This document shows positions 43,885 to 53,715 of a stretch of DNA of 64,000 nucleotides, piece after piece. The position numbers and the translations under genes were made by a program. Position 1 is the stretch's first letter, and each line of letters begins with the position of its first letter. The stretch comes from [Bacteroides] pectinophilus (lineage in GTDB: Bacteria > Bacillota > Clostridia > Lachnospirales > Lachnospiraceae). The notes under the pieces are model-generated. The model was not told where the DNA came from and made no database searches. It saw only the letters and a program-made list of their open reading frames with translations. The DNA lies in assembly GCA_025146925.1 (NCBI GenBank), contig CP102260.1, positions 77,001-141,000 on the forward strand, in the 5' to 3' direction.

Positions 43885-44924
43885 AGATATCGGTCATAGT
43901 TCCGGTATATAATACAGAGGAATATCTGCCAAGATGCCTTGACAGTATAATCGGCCAGACATTTGATAATATTGAGGTAATCGTTGTTGATGACGGTTCT
44001 ACAGATAACAGCTATTCGGTGTGCAGGGAGTATGCCGGCCGTGACACAAGAATCCGTCTGTTTCATAAGGAGAATGGAGGTGCAAGCTCGGCGCGCAATC
44101 TTGCCCTTGATAAAGTGCAGGGAGAGTATATAGTATTTGTAGACAGCGATGATTACATTCTTAAAGATGCATTGCAGACAGCATATGATGCAATTACTGC
44201 CAACAGCGCACAGATGGCTGTGTATGGAATAGATTATGCATATGGCCTTAAGCCGGATGCGGTGCGTGATGGGGATACCTTGCAGGAGCATGACGGCGGC
44301 AGACAGCAGGCATTAATTGCCGGACAGACGGATGCTGACAAGACTGTAAGATATGATAATTACAGACTTATGCGCAATTACCTGTCAGATAGGGAATTTT
44401 ATATAGGGACGATTATCTGGAATAAGATATATGCTGCGGCACTCTGGGAGAACAGACGTGAAAAGGAAGGCATAATGAATGAGGATGCCGATATAATGTA
44501 CCGGATAATCGGGGATGTTGAGAATGCAGTGTGTATAAAGCAGCAGCTGTATATCCAGTGTGTACGTGAAGGAAGCGTGACCAACAGAAGGTTTCACACA
44601 GGAAGGATGAACCGTCTTAATATAGCTTCCGATACCAAAAAATACATAAAAGAAAATTATGATGACAGCATGTATGGCTATGCGGTTATAGAAGCCGGTA
44701 ACGTCTGTAAGGATATGCTCAAGGAGCTTATAGCTGCCGGAGCTGACAGATGTGACGGGGATGACGGCGAAGTGATGCGCGAATGCTATAACAGACTGCT
44801 TGAGTACTACAAAAACAATAATTCCGAGATGAGAAAATACAGATTCCGGGATTACAAAAAGTATCTTAGAATAATTGCATGCTATGTTATGCGAAAGCAT
44901 GAATGGTTTACAAAATATCTGTAA
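43872..44924 (+). CDS. GT2 family glycosyltransferase
   Basis: The 350-residue enzyme has ISVIVPVYNTEEYLPRCLDS, VVDDGSTDNSYSVCREYA, NGGASSARNLAL and IVFVDSDDYI, all standard for GT2, and a second half with IIWNKIYAAALW and GIMNEDADIMYRI. It is of the same general type as the protein at 36977. The start is GTG 43872, with AGAGGAGG a few bases upstream inside the previous gene. Which sugar it transfers is not predictable. Confidence 0.88.
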   Translation: MSEVKISVIVPVYNTEEYLPRCLDSIIGQTFDNIEVIVVDDGSTDNSYSVCREYAGRDTRIRLFHKENGGASSARNLALDKVQGEYIVFVDSDDYILKDALQTAYDAITANSAQMAVYGIDYAYGLKPDAVRDGDTLQEHDGGRQQALIAGQTDADKTVRYDNYRLMRNYLSDREFYIGTIIWNKIYAAALWENRREKEGIMNEDADIMYRIIGDVENAVCIKQQLYIQCVREGSVTNRRFHTGRMNRLNIASDTKKYIKENYDDSMYGYAVIEAGNVCKDMLKELIAAGADRCDGDDGEVMRECYNRLLEYYKNNNSEMRKYRFRDYKKYLRIIACYVMRKHEWFTKYL

Positions 44925-44943
44925 ATGAAAGGCGGAGCAGCAG

Positions 44944-46785
44944 ATGCCGTTAGTATTGAGCTTCATATGTAATGCAGTATTGTATGCGGCAATTGCATAT
45001 GAGTACGTTAAGACATGTAAAAAAGGAAAGAACACTTATTATAATATAGTTCTGGGTGTTTTGGTTATTCTGCTTATGGCTTTTTATGTATACAGCATAC
45101 ACGTAAGAAGAATGATATATACATGGGATTTTGCCAACTATTACAGGATACAGCTAAGATACAGAGATTATTTTGATGGAACAGTAATTAGCGGAATCAA
45201 AGCGACAGCGGCATCGTTGCTGCTGGATGATTATAACTGCTTTATAAGCATTTTCTGTGAAATGTATTGCAGGCTGTTTAATATAAAATCAGTTAACGGA
45301 TATATAATGTCATATTTTGTGGCATGTATAATTCCGGTTATAGCTGCATTTTCGATTATGATAAGAAGCTTTATGAACAGATTCTGTAACAAAACGGAGG
45401 TGCGAAAGCGTGCATTCTATGTGATAATTATGGCGGCGTTTGTGTCCATGCCGCTTGTCAATTATTCGGCACTGCTCGGACAGCCTGACATATTCGGACT
45501 TGTTTTTATAATGCTTCTTACAAATGAAGCACTGTCTTATGACTTTACATCCTTGGATATTATGCGGTGTATTGTAATATTCGGATTTACAATTGCACTT
45601 ATTCTTACAAGAAGATGGTATATGTACTGGGTTGTCAGCTTTTTTGTAATATGGTTTGTAACACTTGCATTTGTAAGTGATGACAGGAAAAAGGCTTTAA
45701 AAAATATGGCCGCATTTGCCGCAATCAGTCTTGTTGCAGGCGGCGCGGCCTTGTTTGTTATGTTCAGAAGAATACTTACCTACAATTACGGAGACAGATA
45801 TTCCTTCTATAATATTGGAGGAATCAGATATGAGATAAGTAACCAGATTAGTTATCTCGGCATTGCCCTGACATTTTTGCTTGGTGCCGCCGTGATTACC
45901 GGTCTTGCCGTGCGCAGGCTCCGTGCTGTAACGGCAGGTGCGGTTCTGTCAGTGGCAATGTGCATGCTGATGATAACAAGAGTGCAGAATTCGGCAGAGC
46001 ATCAGAGCCTGATATATGTAATGTCATATATGATTCTTATTATGGTTCTGTTGTGTGTGTGTATGAATGCAGACATGTATACGGCAGGACGCACGGGTAT
46101 GCTGCCAGGGGCAGTTGAAATGGTGGCAGTTGCAGCGGTTGCGGCAGTTATGGCGGTTAATTCCGTAGTTTCTGTATCAGGAATGGCATCCGGGACGCAA
46201 TTCCGGGATACATCCAATGCCGCATCCGGTTTTACCAAGAGTCAGATCCGGCTGTTTACAACAATAGATACGAAGCCGGTTGTGCGTGATGACTGGGCTG
46301 ATATAGGAACTGTATATGATTATCTTACGGAACTGATATCCGGTGGAGAGAACATATACATAGTGCCTCACGGCAGGAAATATAATCCGGATACATTCCG
46401 TAACTACAAGGCACCGGCAACGCTGGATGATTACATACCTTATGGCGCATGTGTGACCGGTACGCACATATTTCCTGTAGAGTTCCTTACGTATGATTAT
46501 ATTATGACATGCTCACCGATAGATGATCTTGATACGGCAGACAATACAATAGTTAAGAATCTTAATGAAGCTGTAAAACATCTTGCCATGACAGGTGTGC
46601 TTGAACAGAGCAGAGAGTTTGAGTTTGCCAACGGATATGTATTTACAATCTATAGAAGAATATCCGCTGCTGATGCTGCTGAGATCGATTATCTGAAAGA
46701 TCTTTTCAGTTATCAGTCGCAAAAATACCCTGAGGATTTTGAAGGAGTGCTTGAGGCATATGAAAAAAATTTTATTCGTAAATGA
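44944..46785 (+). CDS. Polytopic membrane protein, GT-C-like, unknown
   Basis: The 613-residue protein has about thirteen helices and a soluble C-terminal region of 160 residues. The loop after helix 2 reads RMIYTWDFANYYRIQLRYRD, and a later loop has NYSALLGQPDIFGLVF and ILTRRWYMYWV. An Asp in the first outer loop and the long soluble tail are what GT-C transferases show, but I do not recognise a named family. CGGAG precedes ATG 44944. Its last 26 bases overlap the next gene. Confidence 0.62.
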   Translation: MPLVLSFICNAVLYAAIAYEYVKTCKKGKNTYYNIVLGVLVILLMAFYVYSIHVRRMIYTWDFANYYRIQLRYRDYFDGTVISGIKATAASLLLDDYNCFISIFCEMYCRLFNIKSVNGYIMSYFVACIIPVIAAFSIMIRSFMNRFCNKTEVRKRAFYVIIMAAFVSMPLVNYSALLGQPDIFGLVFIMLLTNEALSYDFTSLDIMRCIVIFGFTIALILTRRWYMYWVVSFFVIWFVTLAFVSDDRKKALKNMAAFAAISLVAGGAALFVMFRRILTYNYGDRYSFYNIGGIRYEISNQISYLGIALTFLLGAAVITGLAVRRLRAVTAGAVLSVAMCMLMITRVQNSAEHQSLIYVMSYMILIMVLLCVCMNADMYTAGRTGMLPGAVEMVAVAAVAAVMAVNSVVSVSGMASGTQFRDTSNAASGFTKSQIRLFTTIDTKPVVRDDWADIGTVYDYLTELISGGENIYIVPHGRKYNPDTFRNYKAPATLDDYIPYGACVTGTHIFPVEFLTYDYIMTCSPIDDLDTADNTIVKNLNEAVKHLAMTGVLEQSREFEFANGYVFTIYRRISAADAAEIDYLKDLFSYQSQKYPEDFEGVLEAYEKNFIRK

Positions 46786-47890
46786 TATTGCATATGGCGG
46801 GGGCACGGAGAAGGTGCTTCAGGATATTACGGCAAATCTGCCTGAGGATAAGTTTGATATAACTGTGCTTACATTTATAAAAGATGAGGATTTTTACAGC
46901 CATTATAAGAAGAATATCAGATATATATATCTTTATGAAAAATGCATGATGCCGGAAGAAAATCAGAGTCTGCCGTTAAAGTGTATTAACCGGCTGAAGA
47001 GAGTGCAACGTGACAGAATTATAAATCGTATTATTAATAATGCATCATTTGACATTGCGGTGTCGATTAAGGAAGGCGGTGCAATGAAGTACGTTGCGGG
47101 TCTTAAGGCGGCAAGAAGGGTTGCGTGGGTTCATACTGATTATTCGGTGCTGCACTGGTCGGCGGGCTGTTTTTCATGTGATGCTGATGAACTGGAATGT
47201 ATGAAATGTTTCGATAAAGTGGTGTGTGTTTCGCACAATGTCATGAATAATGTAAAGAAATACGTCGGGGATTCAGGTAATATGTGCGTACTGGAGAATC
47301 CTATCGATGAAAGGGATATTATGCGTAAGGCACAGGAAAAGCAGAATATTGCTGCCAGACCTGACGGGAGACTTTTGTTCGTGACTGTCGGACGGTTATG
47401 TAAGGAAAAGGGATATGACATGCTCATAGATGCATGCGCGCGTCTTAATGCAATGCACATGGCTGATATGTACGAATTGTGGATAGTCGGCGGCGGAGAA
47501 CTTGAACAGGAGCTTAAGTCGCAGCTTGATAGATGTAATGTCAAGAATGTAAGGATGCTTGGAAAGCAGGATAATCCGTATAAATTTCTCAAAGAAGCAG
47601 ACTGGTTTGTATCATCATCAAGGGCCGAGGGGTATGCAATAGCACCACAGGAAGCTGCAATTCTTGGAATTCCCATAATAGCAACAGACTGCTCCGGAGT
47701 AAGGGAACTGCTTGGAGACAGTGAGTATGGAATCGTAATTGAGAGCAGTACTGACGCAATCTGCAATGCAATGAAAAAGGTGCTGGATGAACCGGAATAT
47801 CATGAAGAATATGCAGCACTTATCGGTGAGAGGTCAAAAGCAATAAAATTGGAAGTAAGAATGAAGGCGATAGAAAAATGCCTTGTGTAA
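46760..47890 (+). CDS. GT4 family glycosyltransferase
   Basis: The 376-residue GT-B enzyme begins KKILFVNDIAYGGGTEKVLQDI and carries VAWVHTDYSVLHWSAG, VCVSHNVMNNV, LLFVTVGRLCKEKGYDMLIDA and SSRAEGYAIAPQEAAILGIPIIATDCSG. These identify it as family 4. ATG 46760 gives the family N-terminus; GAGG lies just before it within the preceding gene. This is the last gene of the first long locus; 172 bases without a gene follow, with a strong promoter. Confidence 0.88.
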   Translation: MKKILFVNDIAYGGGTEKVLQDITANLPEDKFDITVLTFIKDEDFYSHYKKNIRYIYLYEKCMMPEENQSLPLKCINRLKRVQRDRIINRIINNASFDIAVSIKEGGAMKYVAGLKAARRVAWVHTDYSVLHWSAGCFSCDADELECMKCFDKVVCVSHNVMNNVKKYVGDSGNMCVLENPIDERDIMRKAQEKQNIAARPDGRLLFVTVGRLCKEKGYDMLIDACARLNAMHMADMYELWIVGGGELEQELKSQLDRCNVKNVRMLGKQDNPYKFLKEADWFVSSSRAEGYAIAPQEAAILGIPIIATDCSGVRELLGDSEYGIVIESSTDAICNAMKKVLDEPEYHEEYAALIGERSKAIKLEVRMKAIEKCLV

Positions 47891-47924
47891 TATTATTTTA
47901 AACTGTTGCAATTGTGGCCGCAGG

Positions 47925-47953
47925 TTGACATGTATTTAAAACTGATTTATAAT
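47925..47953 (+). promoter_or_regulatory. Consensus sigma-A promoter of the second locus
   Basis: TTGACA (47925-47930) and TATAAT (47948-47953) are both perfect consensus and 17 bases apart. Transcription should begin near 47960, leaving a leader of about 100 bases before ATG 48063. The leader contains AGGT/ACCT and CGGCA/TGCCG pairs that could form weak hairpins. No clear terminator was found between the preceding stop (47890) and this promoter. Confidence 0.8.
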
Positions 47954-48062
47954 TCTACTTATTTGAGGTTTTTTACACCTGAATTGTAAAATACGGCATT
48001 GAATACCGATATTATAATAAATATTGCCGGTAAGAGGATGGAGCAGACAAAGGAGAGTTTTA

Positions 48063-49460
48063 ATGATACATAAAAATCAGAAAAAGAATTTTGCACTGTT
48101 TATGATAAAGGTACTTATAGTATTAGCGAATACATGTATATTTGCAGCTGCCTGGTATATGTATTACAGAGAAAAGATGTGGGTAAACACATTTTACAAT
48201 AAGGGTGATTATGCTGTAATCGCATTATATCTTATTATATATGCAATTATGGCAAAGATATATGACGGATTGGCACTGAGAATCAGCAGAATTTCGGAGC
48301 TGATTTATTCACAGGTTATAGCAGTACTTATAACGACAGGAATAATGTACATTGTAATTCTGCTCCTTACAAGACAGTGGGTCAATATCATGCCTTTGCT
48401 GCTCGAAGCGGCAATAAGCTGTACAGTATGCGTTGTATGGTCATTTGTAGCTAATAAGCTGACCAATATAATATATAAGCCTGCCAGGATATTTGTTGTT
48501 TATGATAACGATTCCGCATACAAAAACGGCAAATATATAATCGAAAAGCTTGTGTGGAGATTTGAGGCTGTCGGCGAGTATCACATACCTGATATTGTAG
48601 CGTGGTATGCTGATCAGGCTGCAGAACTTGACAGATTTTCCCAAGCATTAGAAAAAAGCGGCGCTGACTGCGTGATGCTATGCGGGCTGGCATCAAGCCA
48701 GAGAAATGATATTCTTAAATATTGCATAGAGAACGATGTAAAAGTTTTTGTAAGACCTAATATCGGAGATTTCATAATGAGCAACGCACAGATTGTGCAG
48801 ATGGCTAACCTTCCGGTACTTGTCTGCGAGAAATCAGCACCAAGCCTGTTCTATACAGTGACAAAAAGAGTGATGGATATAGTGATATCGGTTATCGGAA
48901 TTGTGATAACAAGCCCGATACTTCTTATTACGGCAATTGCAATAAAGCTGTATGATGGCGGACCTGTATTCTACAAGCAGGTCAGACTTACACATAACGG
49001 AAAGAAGTTCAATATATTAAAGTTCAGAAGCATGAAAGTTGATGCTGAGAAGGATGGTGTCGCAAGATTATCCTCACAGGGAGATTCAAGAATAACTCCT
49101 GTTGGCCGTTTTATAAGGGCATGCAGAATAGATGAACTTCCGCAGCTCTTCAATATAATCGGAGGCTCGCTCAGTATTGTAGGGCCAAGACCTGAGAGAC
49201 CGGAGATTGCAGAGGAATACGCAAAGGAGATGCCGGAGTTCTCACTAAGGCTTCAGGTGAAGGCCGGACTTACCGGATATGCACAGGTATATGGCAAATA
49301 TAACACAGAACCATATGACAAGCTTCAGATGGATTTGCTATACATATCAAGACTTGGAATAGCAACTGACTTTAAGATTATACTTGCAACCATAAAGGTA
49401 CTGTTTATGCCGGAGAGCACTGAAGGAATTGCGAGCGGTCAGACTACAGCAAAAAAATAA
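48063..49460 (+). CDS. Second initiating sugar phosphotransferase (WbaP/CpsE type)
   Basis: The 465-residue protein has four N-terminal helices, a middle Rossmann-like region (IFVVYDNDSAYKNGKYI), a membrane segment near residue 280 and the catalytic domain. That domain shows KRVMDIVISVIG, GPVFYKQVRLTHNGK, LKFRSMKVDAEK, DELPQLFNIIGGSLSIVGPRPERPE and KAGLTGYAQVYGKY. PRPERPE and GYAQV resemble EpsL/CpsE-type transferases. AAAGGAG precedes ATG 48063. It starts the second locus from its own promoter and may use a different first sugar from the enzyme at 295. Confidence 0.93.
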   Translation: MIHKNQKKNFALFMIKVLIVLANTCIFAAAWYMYYREKMWVNTFYNKGDYAVIALYLIIYAIMAKIYDGLALRISRISELIYSQVIAVLITTGIMYIVILLLTRQWVNIMPLLLEAAISCTVCVVWSFVANKLTNIIYKPARIFVVYDNDSAYKNGKYIIEKLVWRFEAVGEYHIPDIVAWYADQAAELDRFSQALEKSGADCVMLCGLASSQRNDILKYCIENDVKVFVRPNIGDFIMSNAQIVQMANLPVLVCEKSAPSLFYTVTKRVMDIVISVIGIVITSPILLITAIAIKLYDGGPVFYKQVRLTHNGKKFNILKFRSMKVDAEKDGVARLSSQGDSRITPVGRFIRACRIDELPQLFNIIGGSLSIVGPRPERPEIAEEYAKEMPEFSLRLQVKAGLTGYAQVYGKYNTEPYDKLQMDLLYISRLGIATDFKIILATIKVLFMPESTEGIASGQTTAKK

Positions 49461-49490
49461 TATAAGAAAAATGGTGCGTGTGATAACATA

Positions 49491-50549
49491 ATGGATAATA
49501 ATAAGATAGCAATAATAACATTTTCGGACAATGTGGATCATCAGAATATTGTCTATAGTATGTATAACTCCATAAAAGATAAAGAGGATGTTATTACTAT
49601 AGGAAGATCCAATCCCAAAAGTCTTATAGCAGGCAGTTCTGAGAATAATTTCTATTTTGACGGACCGGCAAGACCGGGAATAGAATTAAAGACATTCAGA
49701 CTTGATATACTTTTTAAGATTGCCCGATTGATAAAAAAGAAGGATATTAAGTATCTGTATTTTGAAAGCGTACATGTATGGAATATAGCAATAATGCTGT
49801 TATGCCGCAAGTGTACAAGGATACAGGTAGTACATGACGTAATACCTCATGATCTGAGTAAGGCTGTCATAATGTGTACAAAGTTATTATGCAGGCTTTC
49901 AGACCACATTGTTATACATAATAACAAATATATGGATACGCTCAGTGAAGAATACAAAGTCCCGAAAGACAAGATAACAAGCCTTGACCTGTGGAGAGAT
50001 TTCCCTTCGGAGAGCAGGCCGGCTCATACAGGAAGATTTCTGTATTTTGGACGTATAAGGAAGTACAAAGGCCTGGATACGCTTGAAAAAATTATAAGAG
50101 AAACTCCGGAGATATCATATTATGTTGTCGGAAGCCCCGATGATGAGAGCAGGGAGATAGCGGAAAAGATTGCCGGATACGATAATGTCGATGCAAATCT
50201 TACGGAAGTGCCGGAAAAAGAGATGAGATGGTACTTTGAGAATTCTGACTGGATAATACTTCCGTATGAATCGGCTACCCAGAGTGGTGTCATTATTGAT
50301 GCATATAAGTTCTCACGCCCGGTTATAGCTTTTGATGTTGGAGCAATCAGTGAACAGGTACGGGATGGAAAGACAGGATTTTTGATAGAACATGGCAATT
50401 ACAGGCAGTTTATTGAGAAGATAAGGCTGGCTTCAGGGATGGATGACAGGCTGGATGAATTCTCACATGCGGCGTATGAAGTCGGTTTTAATAAGTATTC
50501 AAGCGATGCTGTATCGGTTCAGTTTATCGAAATGTTGAAGGGACTATAA
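49491..50549 (+). CDS. GT4-like glycosyltransferase
   Basis: The 352-residue GT-B protein has a short acceptor domain (IAIITFSDNVDHQNIVYSMY, YLYFESVHVWNIAIM, VVHDVIPHDL). The donor domain carries FLYFGRIRKYKGLDTLEKI, YYVVGSPDDESREI, ILPYESATQSGVIIDAYKF and PVIAFDVGAISEQV. Family 4 features are clear, though the usual E-x7-E is modified around ESATQSGVI. It is cytosolic and follows the initiating enzyme by 30 bases, so it probably adds the second sugar. Confidence 0.82.
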   Translation: MDNNKIAIITFSDNVDHQNIVYSMYNSIKDKEDVITIGRSNPKSLIAGSSENNFYFDGPARPGIELKTFRLDILFKIARLIKKKDIKYLYFESVHVWNIAIMLLCRKCTRIQVVHDVIPHDLSKAVIMCTKLLCRLSDHIVIHNNKYMDTLSEEYKVPKDKITSLDLWRDFPSESRPAHTGRFLYFGRIRKYKGLDTLEKIIRETPEISYYVVGSPDDESREIAEKIAGYDNVDANLTEVPEKEMRWYFENSDWIILPYESATQSGVIIDAYKFSRPVIAFDVGAISEQVRDGKTGFLIEHGNYRQFIEKIRLASGMDDRLDEFSHAAYEVGFNKYSSDAVSVQFIEMLKGL

Positions 50550-50557
50550 CAGACATA

Positions 50558-51790
50558 ATGAAAGTATTATATTTTGTGCAGTATTTTATACCCGAAAAAT
50601 GCTCCAGCCCATACCTTGTGACAGATCTGATAGAGGCTATGGCACAGCAGGGATGGAAGGTTGATGTATATACGTCTACACCGACAAGAGGCGTGGACAG
50701 GGATACAATCCGATACTATCGCAGGCACAGAGTCGAAACGATGTTCAGTGATAATGTCCATATTCACAGAATGCCGCTTTTTCAGGAGAAGACAAAGGTT
50801 ATCCAGCGTACACTCAGGTTCCTTTTGTTCAGCCTTGAATGTCTGTGGATAGGGCTCACCAAGGATGCAGATGTTGTTTTCTGCGGTAGCGGACCTCCGA
50901 CGCAGGGAGTGATATTAGGGCTTATACATAAGCTTACACATAAGAAGGTTGTATATAACCTTCAGGATGCCTTCCCTGAATCACTGGTTACGACGGGGAT
51001 AACATCAGAAGGCTCGGCTGTATATAATGTCGGACTCAAGATGGAGCGCTTTACTTACAACAATGTTGACAGGATAATAACTATATCGGAGTCAATGTTC
51101 GGCAATATGATATCCAAGGTAGATAATCCCGATAAAGTAAGCATGGTGTATAACTGGCTGGATGATACCGTTCATCATGTAGAGCGGCAGGATAATGACC
51201 TGTTTGAGAGGTTTGACCTGAGCAGAGACAGGTTCATTGTTACATATGCAGGCAATGTAGGAAAGGCACAGGGAATAGAGACGCTGATTGAGGCTGCGGA
51301 TATATTAAAGAGTGACAGAGATATAGAGTTCTGTATATTCGGGGCAGGAGCAAGTCTTGAGGATATAAAGGCATATGCTGCCGGCAAAGGACTTGATAAC
51401 GTCAGATTTCTTCCGCTTCTTGGCAAGGATGACATATCGAAGGTATACAGCCTCGGAGATGTTTCGCTTGTCATGTGCCGTAAAGGTGTAGGAACGTCTG
51501 GAATGCCAAGTAAGACGTGGAGCATTATTGCTGCACAGACAGCACTTATTGTATCCTTTGATGCCGGAAGCGAGTTGTATAATATGGTAAGCAGCGGGAA
51601 TTGCGGAATCGCAGTTGATGCAGAGAGACCGGCTGAGCTTGCAGATGCTATATTGAAGATGAAGTCGGATAAGGCTGTAAAAGAGTCCTGCATTGCCAAT
51701 GCTTACAGGGTTATGCTGGACAAAGCATCAAGAAAATCGTCAGTTGGAAAGTATATTGACCAGATAAAGTCATGTATAAAAGATAATTAA
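50558..51790 (+). CDS. GT4 glycosyltransferase (WbuB-like)
   Basis: The 410-residue GT-B enzyme begins KVLYFVQYFIPEKCSSPYLVTDL and carries KVVYNLQDAFPESLVTTG, IITISESMFGNMIS and VTYAGNVGKAQGIETLIEA. It also has MCRKGVGTSGMPSKTWSI. The QDxxPES and AGNxGxxQG blocks are those of the WbuB/WcaI group; several members transfer L-FucNAc. Genes for UDP-L-FucNAc synthesis lie just downstream (55198-59828), so it is the best candidate FucNAc transferase here (inference). Confidence 0.85.
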   Translation: MKVLYFVQYFIPEKCSSPYLVTDLIEAMAQQGWKVDVYTSTPTRGVDRDTIRYYRRHRVETMFSDNVHIHRMPLFQEKTKVIQRTLRFLLFSLECLWIGLTKDADVVFCGSGPPTQGVILGLIHKLTHKKVVYNLQDAFPESLVTTGITSEGSAVYNVGLKMERFTYNNVDRIITISESMFGNMISKVDNPDKVSMVYNWLDDTVHHVERQDNDLFERFDLSRDRFIVTYAGNVGKAQGIETLIEAADILKSDRDIEFCIFGAGASLEDIKAYAAGKGLDNVRFLPLLGKDDISKVYSLGDVSLVMCRKGVGTSGMPSKTWSIIAAQTALIVSFDAGSELYNMVSSGNCGIAVDAERPAELADAILKMKSDKAVKESCIANAYRVMLDKASRKSSVGKYIDQIKSCIKDN

Positions 51791-51807
51791 TCAAGGAGAA
51801 ATATTTC

Positions 51808-52821
51808 ATGAAAGATAAGTTCCTGTCTGTATGTATAACGTCATACAATCGTGTTAATGAGCTTAGAAGATGTCTTAATTCGATAAAGACAAGATACAGT
51901 GATGAAGTAGAGATTATTGTAAGCGAGGATAATTCACCGCAGAGAGATGCAATTGCTGATATGGTTAAGCAGTTTGCCGGTGAGAGCAGTATAGATGTTA
52001 TATTTAATACGAATGAGGTCAATCAGGGCTATGACAGAAATCTCGGAAGATTAAAGAGCCTTGCATCAGGCAAATATATATTCTACCTTAGCGACGATGA
52101 CTGCATCATGGACGGAGCTCTTGATAAGGTTATTGACGCACTTAAGGAGCAGAAGCCGGCGCTTATGTTTGAACCGTTTTACTACGGACCGGTTGATGCG
52201 GTAAAAAGAAAATATAACAAAAGTTTCAGAATTGATGCCGGGGAGGAAGCTGCTTCAACATATCTGTATGATGCAATACTGTTTTCAGGTCTTATCTTTG
52301 AGAAGGACAAGATAGCGGAGTATGATGCAGAGCGTTTTCTTAACTGTAATTATTTTCAGGTATATATGTTCCTTATGACAATTAAAAAGTACGGAGCATA
52401 TTATCTTGATGTCATGACCATAGACAGTGTCTCCGATGGTGAAAATGCATACGGAACAGTAAAGTCTACAAAGAAGAACGAGCTCCTTGCAGACAGGAAT
52501 TCAATCTATTCCAATATTGAATTCAATAAGGGTCTCATAAAGGTAATAAGATTCTTTGATGAAGACAGTAATTCAGATGTAATAACAAAATTTGCAAAAG
52601 AATATTCAATGCGTTCTTACGGAGGCCTTAGCAGAGCAAGGGCGTATGGAAGGGCAGAATTCAGAAATTACTGGAAAAAGCTGAATGAGCTTGATATTCC
52701 GATAAGCGGGACAGCAAAGACATATTATGCAACATTACTTATATTTGGAAATAAGGTCTGTGATGTTATATATGGAATACCGAAGAAGCTGCTGCTCATG
52801 AGAAGAAGCAATAAGCAGTGA
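51808..52821 (+). CDS. GT2 family glycosyltransferase
   Basis: The 337-residue protein has LSVCITSYNRVNELRRCLNS, IIVSEDNSPQRDAIADM, NQGYDRNLGRLKSLASG and the acidic site YIFYLSDDDCIMDGAL. These place it in GT2, in the group with SEDxS and a DDD metal site (as in abequosyltransferase-like proteins). The second half is more variable and helical. AAGGAG precedes ATG 51808. The donor is not known. Confidence 0.86.
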   Translation: MKDKFLSVCITSYNRVNELRRCLNSIKTRYSDEVEIIVSEDNSPQRDAIADMVKQFAGESSIDVIFNTNEVNQGYDRNLGRLKSLASGKYIFYLSDDDCIMDGALDKVIDALKEQKPALMFEPFYYGPVDAVKRKYNKSFRIDAGEEAASTYLYDAILFSGLIFEKDKIAEYDAERFLNCNYFQVYMFLMTIKKYGAYYLDVMTIDSVSDGENAYGTVKSTKKNELLADRNSIYSNIEFNKGLIKVIRFFDEDSNSDVITKFAKEYSMRSYGGLSRARAYGRAEFRNYWKKLNELDIPISGTAKTYYATLLIFGNKVCDVIYGIPKKLLLMRRSNKQ

Positions 52822-52848
52822 CAGAAGCATGAAAGGCAGAGTTATCTA

Positions 52849-53715
52849 ATGATTTGCGCAGGAATAGTTACATATAATCCGGATATCTCACTTTTTAAGG
52901 AGTGTCTGGGAAGAGTTGCAGCTCAGGTCGATAAAGTATACATAGCGGACAACGGCTCCGGCAATGTATCAGACGTTATAAGGTGTGCCGGGGAAGCGGG
53001 CTGCTGTCACAATGATATAATATGCAATGAAGACAATCTGGGAATAGCGCGCGCACTTAATCAGGTATGTGAGGCAGCTTATAATGACGGATATCAGTGG
53101 ATACTGACAATGGACCAGGATTCGGTATGTGATTATGAGATGGTTGCCGGAATGATTCCGTATACGGATCAGGACAATATAGGAATACTGGCACCCGAGG
53201 TTGAATTCAGGACAGATAAAGAGCTTATAGCATCCACAAAGAAATTTGATACGGCAACACAGAATATCAGGGCGTGTATAACAAGCGGAAGTCTCATGAA
53301 CCTTAAGGCATGGAAGCAGATTGGTGGATTTGATGAATGGCTGTTCATAGACCACGTTGATAACGAGATATGCACTCACCTTATAAAGGAAGGTTATTCA
53401 GTAGTGCGTGTCAGAGGAGCTAAGCTTTACCAGAGAGCCGGAGAGATGAAGTATAAAAAGCTGCTTTCCGGCAAAAAGATACTTCTGCCATATTACTCCA
53501 AGTTTCGGAATTACTATATATGCAGAAATTCAGTATTTTACATAAGAAAATATAAAAAAGAGATAAATGTAAGACACGAGAGCTGCGTACTGATATACTC
53601 ACAGTTGGTAAAGCTGCTTTTTGAACGCAAAAGATGGGATACTCTTACGAGTACGGTAAAAGGAATTGTAGATGGTTTTAGAGCTCCGATTGTGGATACA
53701 GAGGGTGAAAAATGA
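52849..53715 (+). CDS. GT2 glycosyltransferase, rhamnosyltransferase-like
   Basis: The 288-residue enzyme has ICAGIVTYNPDISLFKECLG, VYIADNGSGN, NLGIARALNQVCEAA and the metal site WILTMDQDSVCDYEMV. Further on are SGSLMNLKAWKQIGGFDEWLF and DHVDNEICTHL. MDQDS and IDxVDxE are hallmark motifs of rhamnosyltransferases (RfbF/WbbL-like), although no dTDP-rhamnose genes are seen in this window. The end overlaps the next gene in ATGA. Confidence 0.85.
   Translation: MICAGIVTYNPDISLFKECLGRVAAQVDKVYIADNGSGNVSDVIRCAGEAGCCHNDIICNEDNLGIARALNQVCEAAYNDGYQWILTMDQDSVCDYEMVAGMIPYTDQDNIGILAPEVEFRTDKELIASTKKFDTATQNIRACITSGSLMNLKAWKQIGGFDEWLFIDHVDNEICTHLIKEGYSVVRVRGAKLYQRAGEMKYKKLLSGKKILLPYYSKFRNYYICRNSVFYIRKYKKEINVRHESCVLIYSQLVKLLFERKRWDTLTSTVKGIVDGFRAPIVDTEGEK

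Noticed and set aside
48005-48020. TATAAT close to the second initiating transferase as a main promoter
   Set aside because: No -35 box lies at 16-18 bases; the consensus pair at 47925-47953 is far better.
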